10,271 bases of DNA, from positions 1 through 10,271 of the forward strand of contig CAAEDX010000126.1 of assembly GCA_900754715.1 (NCBI GenBank), written 5' to 3'. Positions 5,156 to 10,271 of the stretch are shown here, in pieces. Source of the DNA: Erysipelotrichaceae bacterium (lineage in GTDB: Bacteria > Bacillota_I > Bacilli_A > Erysipelotrichales > Erysipelotrichaceae). A model generated the notes under the pieces. It was not told where the DNA came from. It ran no database searches and saw nothing but the letters and a program-made list of their open reading frames with translations. The translations under genes were made by a program, and so were the position numbers. Numbering within the stretch: the first letter of the stretch is position 1; each line of letters begins with the position of its first letter.

Positions 5156-8100
5156 TTATTCCCGATTCATTCTGCGTCTGATGGCGAGCAGAGCGCCAGC
5201 CGCTGCGGCCAGTACGCCAGCGAATAAGCCAGTCTGTACTGCTGCCGCGGTATCTGTCGTATCTACATTTCCGCTAGGCTGAGAAGGCTTTTGCGTAACT
5301 TGATCATCACCGCTTGGTTTCTGCGTCTGTGGTGCTTTGATCAGTGCTTCGGCTGCGCTCTTCAGCGCTTCTATTGCCGCATCCACTTCATCCTGAGTAG
5401 CTTCCACATCACCATAGACATCTGCTGCAGCTTGGTATGCTGCATAGAATGCCGTCCATGTAGCCGGCGTGTAGTCATTTTCACTGTAGCCGCTGTACAG
5501 GCTCAGTGTTTCAAATAACTTGCTCTTGTCAGCCAATTTTTGTACGTTCAGTCTTGCTTCACGTAAGGTCATAGTTGCTTCATCGATTTCTTCCTGAGTC
5601 GTTGCCGTATCCAATACGTTTTGTGCGGCAGCCAGCTTATCAGCCAGACCTTCTACCGTAGAAGGTACATAATCATCGATGTTTGCTACTATCTCACTCA
5701 CGAGGGCGATTTCGTTTTCCAAGATACTTGTATCAAGCTTATCTTCATCACCTGGCTCTTCGCTTTGTTCTGACGCGATGATCTCATAGATCACCGGTGT
5801 CGGGTCAGATCCGTTGAACGTCAGCTTGACTTCTGTGATCGTATCATTGATGGCCAGATTGGTCACTTCTTTATCCAGTGTGCCGACATCTTTCCATGTG
5901 CCATCCACGCTCTTTACGCTGACTGTGGCATTGCTGATGGCTTCTGCGTCCTGCATGATCATCAGATTGCCGACATCAGTGATCGTCGTCATCGCATAGT
6001 TCAGCGTATCGCCGTCTTTGACAGTCGTCGGTGCAAAGGCAGTGGTCAGATCGCGGTCATACAGGTTAGAGAGCGTACCGTCTGTGAAGGTAGAGGAAGC
6101 GACATCGATCGTATCATCACCAAGCATGCCTTCGGTCTCATTGAACGTGATCTCGAAGATCTGTACCCAGTTGTTGCTTGCTTCTGTAGCGCTGAAGCGA
6201 ATGTAGCGTGCCATCTGTCCTTCCGCGTTGAATTCAGCCGCGAAGACCCGCTGTCCGTCGATCGTCTTGTCTGTATAATCTAAATAGTTGATCGGTTCGC
6301 CGATTTCGACCCAAGTGACACCGTCAGTGGAAATTTCCAGTTTGGTCGTGAAGAATCCATCGACACCATCCTGAAGACCTTTCGGGTTGCCGGCAAAGTT
6401 GATGGCCACGTCATGCAGCGGGATCTCTTTGCCAAGGTCTACACGGGCATAGCTGCCTACGGTAGCGCCAGCGCTGGAATAGAACTTCGTGTGGATATTG
6501 CCGTCGATGGTATTGGCCATCGTTCCTTCGTATGTACCAAGGTCAGTTTCTGCCTTCATGACGCCAACGTTGTATACTGGCTTGATCAACATGGAAGTCA
6601 GGTCCAGCTCAACTGCGGCATCGCTGTCATTCAGGATGCGTACATAAGTGGCAGTAGCGTTGATCTCTCCGCTGAGGGCTTCTGCATCGGTCCACTCATA
6701 TCCATTGAGAGAGTATTGCAGCTTCAGTCCTTCAGCCGCGCCGATCTCAGTAGTGACGCTGCCGACCTTCATGGCCTTAGGCAGGCGGATACCGATCGAT
6801 TCGCCAGCGTTGAGCGTACCAGATACATCGCTGATGGAATAGTTGCCCTGCTCAGCGGTAACCTTTACGCTGTCGGCGCCGGCCATCGTACCGATCACAG
6901 CTGGATCATTCTGCGGGAATACCGTATCCATGAGCAGATCCTTGATCTGAGAAATAGAATCACGCAGGAGCGGCTTGATGCGCTTTTCGCCGACTTTGAC
7001 GACATTCATCTTTGTGCCGTTGGTCTCCAGGCTTTCAATCTGATAAGTTTCAGATTCATCGAGCTTGATCTCTGTCTGTGTGATATTGCTCAGGCAGTCA
7101 TCGATGATGCCATCTTCCGCAGCGATGAAGGCGTCCATGCTGGCAATGCCGGCTTCTGCGACTGCTTCATATGCGTTCAAGTGCATCGTGATCTCTTCCA
7201 ACAGATTTTCATTATTGATGCTGCGCAGTGTCGTGACATCTTCTTTCATCTGTGTGAAATCAGCTTTAAGTACCTCAGCGGCTTCCTTGACCCCGCTGTT
7301 ATTCTGCAATGCAGTCTGGAAATTGGTGATATCATCGACCAGATAACGGGATTCATCAAATTCAAATCCATCCTTGATATAAGAGATGTTGTCCGCAAAG
7401 CGTTCAAATGCTTCATTAGCTTCTGGTACGAGCTCGGCGATGGCGCGTTTCCAGCTGGAAGTACGCTCGAAATCGCCGATGTTCCAAGAGTAATCAGCGC
7501 CGCTGAAGATAGCGACCTTGCTTGCCTCTGCCTGAGACATCGGGTTCAGGAAGAAACCACTCAGGTTATCGACATCATTGTCCAGATTTTCCAGCGGGGA
7601 CATCATCAGGTTGCCGTCGCAATAGTCATTGACCGGATAGTTCCACCATGCGGCGAGGTTTTTGTTTACGCCAGTCTGTGTCTTCGGCCATTCATAAGCT
7701 TCTTTGGTGATGGCAGACATCGTATTGGCGCCTGTCCACATGACGACGATATCATCATCCAAAGAGCTGAAGAACGGCTTGAAGTAAGTCTGCATATCTG
7801 GACCCCAGCCATTGCAGTAACGTGTACCGACAACGATCAGCGGCTTGACATCGCCTTTCTTCTGCACGAATTCGCGGTTGACGCGATTGATCAGGTCAGC
7901 GTGATCCTGGCCGCTGTAAGAGCCGCTCAGGTCATCATAAGAGATACCGAACTGACGGACACCGAGATCATACAGCTGTTCGAATTTTCTGATCAGGGCG
8001 TTATAATCGCCGTCGGTGCTGTAATCGAATCCGTATCCTGGATGCACGCTCCAGCAGAAGCTCATGTTGTCTTTCTTGCCTTCTTCGGCCAGCTGACGCA

Positions 8101-8842
8101 GCTCTTCCGCTTTGTCGTCCGGATACAGATCGCGCCACTGATCTTTGTGATATGGGTCATCTTTCGGCGCATAGATATACGTGTTCATCTTGAACTTGCT
8201 GGACTCGCTCATCAGAGAGAGACGGTCTTCGAAGCTCCATGGATAACCATAGAAACCTTCGACAAATCCACGCAGCTTTACATCTGGGTAATCGGAGATG
8301 ACAGCCTCCGCAAAGGTACCGTCTTCATTGCCCTGTTCCATCATCTGGGTCAGGGTCATCACACCATAATAAGCGCCGTCTTCATCCGCGCCGACGATGC
8401 TGACTTCACCCTTCGTGTTCTCATCGTTGCTTGCGCTCAGAATATATCCTTGTTCTTCTTCAAGCACAGTTGCGTCAGCGTTTGCTGGTGCGGCACAGTC
8501 ATCGCAATGGCTCTCGTCGGTAGTGATCAGGATGGTAGCCTGACTGTCGTCTACTTCATCCGCTTCGACGAATGAAATGTTTTCCGCTGCCAGAAGTTCC
8601 TTGACTTTGGTTACGGTCGCTTCGTTCTGTTCACCATGAACGACAAGGTTGACCGTCCCCTCCAGCTTCATTCCTTCAGTGGAGAGATATTCCATTTTCT
8701 GCGGCTTGGGATAAATCTCAGCCTGCACAGCTTCCGTCGTCTGATCATTTTCCTGTGCCATCGCCACATTCGGCATGAGCAAGGAAAGCGTACAGGAAGC
8801 AGCCATGGAAATCTTCAGCAGCTTTTTCTCGATCTTTTCCAT
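5156..8842 (-). CDS. Secreted GH84 beta-N-acetylglucosaminidase (hyaluronidase/O-GlcNAcase-like), multidomain, surface-anchored
   Basis: GH84 enzymes remove beta-linked GlcNAc (from O-GlcNAc proteins, mucin or hyaluronan-type glycans) by substrate-assisted catalysis. The 1228-residue product has a signal peptide (1-29, ending VAMA), a GH20b-like N-terminal domain (about 40-185) and a GH84 barrel (about 188-480). The barrel opens with RGFVEGFYGYPWSFEDRL and has the catalytic pair Asp303-Asp304 in GISYDD. Tyr342, Asn401, Asp406 and Asn433 align with substrate-binding residues of Clostridium perfringens NagJ. Then come a helical bundle (480-640), two or three discoidin/CBM32-like sandwiches (about 655-1023), two FIVAR-like helical modules (1037-1105, 1106-1169) and a QKPS-rich linker. 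The tail has a hydrophobic segment (1201-1221) and RRRMNRE, but no LPXTG. AGGAG lies 5 nt before the ATG. It stands alone, facing the replication fork. Exact substrate is uncertain. Confidence 0.93.
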   Translation of the reverse strand: MEKIEKKLLKISMAASCTLSLLMPNVAMAQENDQTTEAVQAEIYPKPQKMEYLSTEGMKLEGTVNLVVHGEQNEATVTKVKELLAAENISFVEADEVDDSQATILITTDESHCDDCAAPANADATVLEEEQGYILSASNDENTKGEVSIVGADEDGAYYGVMTLTQMMEQGNEDGTFAEAVISDYPDVKLRGFVEGFYGYPWSFEDRLSLMSESSKFKMNTYIYAPKDDPYHKDQWRDLYPDDKAEELRQLAEEGKKDNMSFCWSVHPGYGFDYSTDGDYNALIRKFEQLYDLGVRQFGISYDDLSGSYSGQDHADLINRVNREFVQKKGDVKPLIVVGTRYCNGWGPDMQTYFKPFFSSLDDDIVVMWTGANTMSAITKEAYEWPKTQTGVNKNLAAWWNYPVNDYCDGNLMMSPLENLDNDVDNLSGFFLNPMSQAEASKVAIFSGADYSWNIGDFERTSSWKRAIAELVPEANEAFERFADNISYIKDGFEFDESRYLVDDITNFQTALQNNSGVKEAAEVLKADFTQMKEDVTTLRSINNENLLEEITMHLNAYEAVAEAGIASMDAFIAAEDGIIDDCLSNITQTEIKLDESETYQIESLETNGTKMNVVKVGEKRIKPLLRDSISQIKDLLMDTVFPQNDPAVIGTMAGADSVKVTAEQGNYSISDVSGTLNAGESIGIRLPKAMKVGSVTTEIGAAEGLKLQYSLNGYEWTDAEALSGEINATATYVRILNDSDAAVELDLTSMLIKPVYNVGVMKAETDLGTYEGTMANTIDGNIHTKFYSSAGATVGSYARVDLGKEIPLHDVAINFAGNPKGLQDGVDGFFTTKLEISTDGVTWVEIGEPINYLDYTDKTIDGQRVFAAEFNAEGQMARYIRFSATEASNNWVQIFEITFNETEGMLGDDTIDVASSTFTDGTLSNLYDRDLTTAFAPTTVKDGDTLNYAMTTITDVGNLMIMQDAEAISNATVSVKSVDGTWKDVGTLDKEVTNLAINDTITEVKLTFNGSDPTPVIYEIIASEQSEEPGDEDKLDTSILENEIALVSEIVANIDDYVPSTVEGLADKLAAAQNVLDTATTQEEIDEATMTLREARLNVQKLADKSKLFETLSLYSGYSENDYTPATWTAFYAAYQAAADVYGDVEATQDEVDAAIEALKSAAEALIKAPQTQKPSGDDQVTQKPSQPSGNVDTTDTAAAVQTGLFAGVLAAAAGALLAIRRRMNRE

Positions 8843-8857
8843 TTTTTCTCCTTTCTC

Positions 8858-8880
8858 GCTATCACGGAATTAAAGATAGC
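8858..8880 (-). promoter_or_regulatory. Inverted repeat in the GH84 leader
   Basis: GCTATC (8858-8863) and GATAGC (8875-8880) form a 6-bp inverted repeat with an 11-bp spacer just upstream of the Shine-Dalgarno sequence. It could form a small leader hairpin or be a regulator half-site pair. It has no T run, so it is not a terminator. Confidence 0.35.
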
Positions 8881-8890
8881 CCTTACAGTT

Positions 8891-8920
8891 ATCATATAAA
8901 ATAACAGACAATATTGTCAA
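8891..8920 (-). promoter_or_regulatory. Promoter of the GH84 gene with a palindromic candidate operator over the -35
   Basis: On the minus strand a perfect TTGACA (8920-8915) is followed after 18 bp by TATGAT (8896-8891), about 50 bp before the start codon. A perfect 12-bp palindrome GACAATATTGTC (8907-8918) overlaps four bases of the -35 box and part of the spacer. A 7-bp inverted pair CAGTTAT (8886-8892) and ATAACTG (8920-8926) flanks the whole promoter. This fits a repressor that competes with RNA polymerase; which regulator is unknown. Confidence 0.68.
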
Positions 8921-8926
8921 TAACTG

Positions 8927-9159
8927 GAAATCGATATATTTCGCAATATAGTAAAAAACAGGCAAAGGATGAAATAATACATATTATTTACAAGAAAATA
9001 AAGATTATCTTCTTGATGAAACAAAATATTACATGTTTGATTTGATGAATCAGACTGCATGCTTTTGGATTTCCTCAAATGAGCAAATCCTGTGATCTCA
9101 TCTGTAAAAAGAAAGCAGGATGAGTGATGAAAAAAGTGATTTATACTTATATGCCGATG
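8927..9159. other. A+T-rich divergent intergenic region with one interrupted palindrome
   Basis: No gene is visible between the leftward GH84 promoter and the rightward HD-gene promoter; short open frames lack ribosome-binding sites. The one clear structure is an interrupted 24-bp palindrome at 9067-9090: GGATTT, C, CTCA, AA, TGAG, C, AAATCC. All positions pair except the two C residues and the AA centre. No T run follows it, so a protein-binding dyad or an RNA hairpin is more likely than a terminator. Confidence 0.5.
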
Positions 9160-9188
9160 TGAAAAAAATTATAAAAAGATGATATGAT
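9160..9188 (+). promoter_or_regulatory. Candidate promoter of the HD-protein/response-regulator pair
   Basis: TATGAT (9183-9188) with TGAAAA (9160-9165) 17 bp upstream gives a plausible sigma-A promoter with a weak -35. Transcription would begin near 9195, leaving a short leader that still includes the AAGGTGA Shine-Dalgarno sequence. The upstream in-frame ATG at 9184 lies inside this -10, which argues against its use as start codon. Confidence 0.5.
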
Positions 9189-9207
9189 AGAAGGCGAAGG
9201 TGATCCG

Positions 9208-9756
9208 ATGAACAGAAGACTGCAAGAACAAAGCGCAGAGAAGCTTTCTCGTTATCTCGGCGATGAGCGGCTGATGAAGATGAAAGCCTATATCCAGCAT
9301 GGCAATGTGACCACATATGATCATTCTGTGCTGGTCGCTTATTACAGCTGCATGCTGGCATATAAGCTGCGTCTGCGGCTGGATGAACATGCGCTGATCA
9401 AAGGAGCGCTGCTTCATGATTATTATCTATATGATTGGCATGAGAAAGCAGCATGGCATAAATGGCATGGCTTTCGTCACCCTTATCTTGCGGCAGAAAA
9501 CGCGCTGCGAGATTTTGAGCTGAGCGAAAAAGAGCTGGAGATCATTCGCAAGCATATGTGGCCGCTGACCATCATTCCGCCGTGCTGCAAAGAAGCTTGG
9601 ATCGTGAATTGTACTGATACCTTTATCTCGCTGATCGAGACCATTTCGCGGTTTCATCGGATGAAGCGGCTGAAAGAGAATTGGATCGACCAGCCGCTGC
9701 TTCATTTCCATGATGATAATCATCAAGACGATCTCTGGAAAGAGCGTGGAGCATGA
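9208..9756 (+). CDS. HD-domain protein, putative phosphohydrolase
   Basis: HD-domain proteins are metal-dependent phosphohydrolases, often acting on nucleotides; the substrate of this one is unknown. From the chosen start the product has 182 residues. The metal-binding pattern is visible: His39 (TTYDHSVLVA), His70-Asp71 (ALLHDYYLYDW), a His-rich stretch with His91 (GFRHPYLAAENA), His116 (IIRKHMWPLTIIP) and Asp137 (VNCTDTF). There is no signal peptide or membrane segment, so it should be cytoplasmic. I choose ATG 9208 because AAGGTGA (9198-9204) stands just before it; an 8-residue longer form from 9184 lacks a ribosome site. It ends 13 bp before the response regulator and is probably co-transcribed with it. 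The family resembles short HD proteins common in gut Clostridia. Confidence 0.85.
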   Translation: MNRRLQEQSAEKLSRYLGDERLMKMKAYIQHGNVTTYDHSVLVAYYSCMLAYKLRLRLDEHALIKGALLHDYYLYDWHEKAAWHKWHGFRHPYLAAENALRDFELSEKELEIIRKHMWPLTIIPPCCKEAWIVNCTDTFISLIETISRFHRMKRLKENWIDQPLLHFHDDNHQDDLWKERGA

Positions 9757-9769
9757 TAGGAGGCATCAT

Positions 9770-10271
9770 ATGAAACTGCTGCTGGTAGAAGATGAACAGA
9801 GGATGGCACAGGCACTCAGTGAGCTGCTGCGCCTTGAACACTATGAAGTGAAGCATTGCGCAGATGGGATCAAAGGTCGGGATGCGGCAGTGACCGAAGT
9901 CTTTGACCTGATGATCTTGGATGTGATGCTTCCTGGTATCAGCGGATTTGAGATTGCCCGGCAAGTTCGGGAAAAAGGCATCCGCACGCCCATTCTCATG
10001 TTGACGGCTAAAAGTGAGATCGAAGATAAAGTGATGGGGCTGGATCACGGCGCAGATGATTATCTGACCAAACCGTTTCAAAGTGCTGAACTGCTTGCTC
10101 GGCTGCGAGCTCTGTTGAGAAGAAGCACAGGAGCGAGGGAGCCCTTGCTTTCCTATGGCGATATTTCCTTGGATCGAAATACTTCTTCATTGATCTGTAA
10201 AGACCGAAGCGTGCGCTTCAGCGACAGAGAATTCCGCATCCTGGAACACTTGATCGCCAACCAGGGCATGA
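9770..10271 (+). CDS. OmpR/PhoB-family response regulator, 3' end outside window
   Basis: This is the DNA-binding half of a two-component system. The 167 residues present begin MKLLLVEDEQRMAQAL. The receiver domain (about 1-115) has the acidic pair Glu7-Asp8, phospho-acceptor Asp51 (LMILDVMLPG), Thr79 (MLTAKS) and Lys101 (DYLTKPF). A winged-helix output domain begins at about 127 (SYGDISLDRNTSSL) with the usual FSDREFRILEHLIAN, and the window ends within it. AGGAGG (9758-9763) lies 6 nt before the ATG. A sensor histidine kinase is expected just beyond the window. The frame is open to the edge. The target genes cannot be told from the sequence. Confidence 0.96.
   Translation, partial: MKLLLVEDEQRMAQALSELLRLEHYEVKHCADGIKGRDAAVTEVFDLMILDVMLPGISGFEIARQVREKGIRTPILMLTAKSEIEDKVMGLDHGADDYLTKPFQSAELLARLRALLRRSTGAREPLLSYGDISLDRNTSSLICKDRSVRFSDREFRILEHLIANQGM

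Noticed and set aside
6413..8575. A 720-codon open frame on the plus strand antisense to the GH84 gene
   Set aside because: It mirrors the codon pattern of the real minus-strand gene, has no recognisable domain and no ribosome site. The GH84 frame has clear catalytic motifs.

Overview
The window is a chromosomal replication-origin region of a low-to-moderate G+C Firmicute. The order dnaN-dnaA-[oriC]-rpmH-rnpA-yidC-jag, with dnaA and rpmH divergent, is the Bacillus-type origin layout. The style of the proteins (lipoprotein YidC, Jag with KH and R3H domains, a large secreted GH84 enzyme with FIVAR modules and a degenerate wall-anchor tail) suggests a gut- or host-associated member of Erysipelotrichia/Clostridia. 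Erysipelotrichaceae is my best guess, but the sequence alone does not prove it. Genes use TGG for Trp, and the TGA codons inside the decayed regulator look like true stops.

Left part (1-1695, minus strand): the 5' end of dnaN and the whole of dnaA, read leftwards. The gap between them (175-330) holds tandem DnaA boxes, a CCC cluster, AT-rich trinucleotides and an A+T-rich stretch. These are the parts of a Bacillus-style unwinding site. Centre (1696-2359): about 18 DnaA-box-like 9-mers, mostly TTTTCCACA rather than TTATCCACA. The region also has an apparent dnaA promoter, a minus-strand intrinsic terminator embedded in the box cluster, an A+T-rich block and a strong sigma-A promoter for rpmH. 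Right of this (2360-4560, plus strand): rpmH, rnpA, yidC and jag form one compact operon for ribosome, RNase P and membrane-insertion functions. A UUCG-loop terminator overlaps the rpmH stop codon, and a terminator follows jag.

After jag the usual mnmE-mnmG continuation is absent. Instead there is about 600 bp of decayed DNA, including a remnant of an XRE-family regulator with a C-terminal membrane segment. A bidirectional terminator comes next, followed by a 1228-residue secreted GH84 beta-N-acetylglucosaminidase/hyaluronidase-like protein on the minus strand, read against the direction of the replication fork. Its promoter carries a perfect 12-bp palindrome over the -35 box. The window ends with a plus-strand pair: an HD-domain protein and, 13 bp later, an OmpR/PhoB-type response regulator cut by the window edge.

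Most of the window is ordinary core genome. The points most worth checking are the structure of the bipartite origin, the terminator inside it, the Gln in YidC where the groove Arg is expected, the decayed regulator, and the promoter and anchor of the GH84 protein. I found no clearly new multi-gene system.
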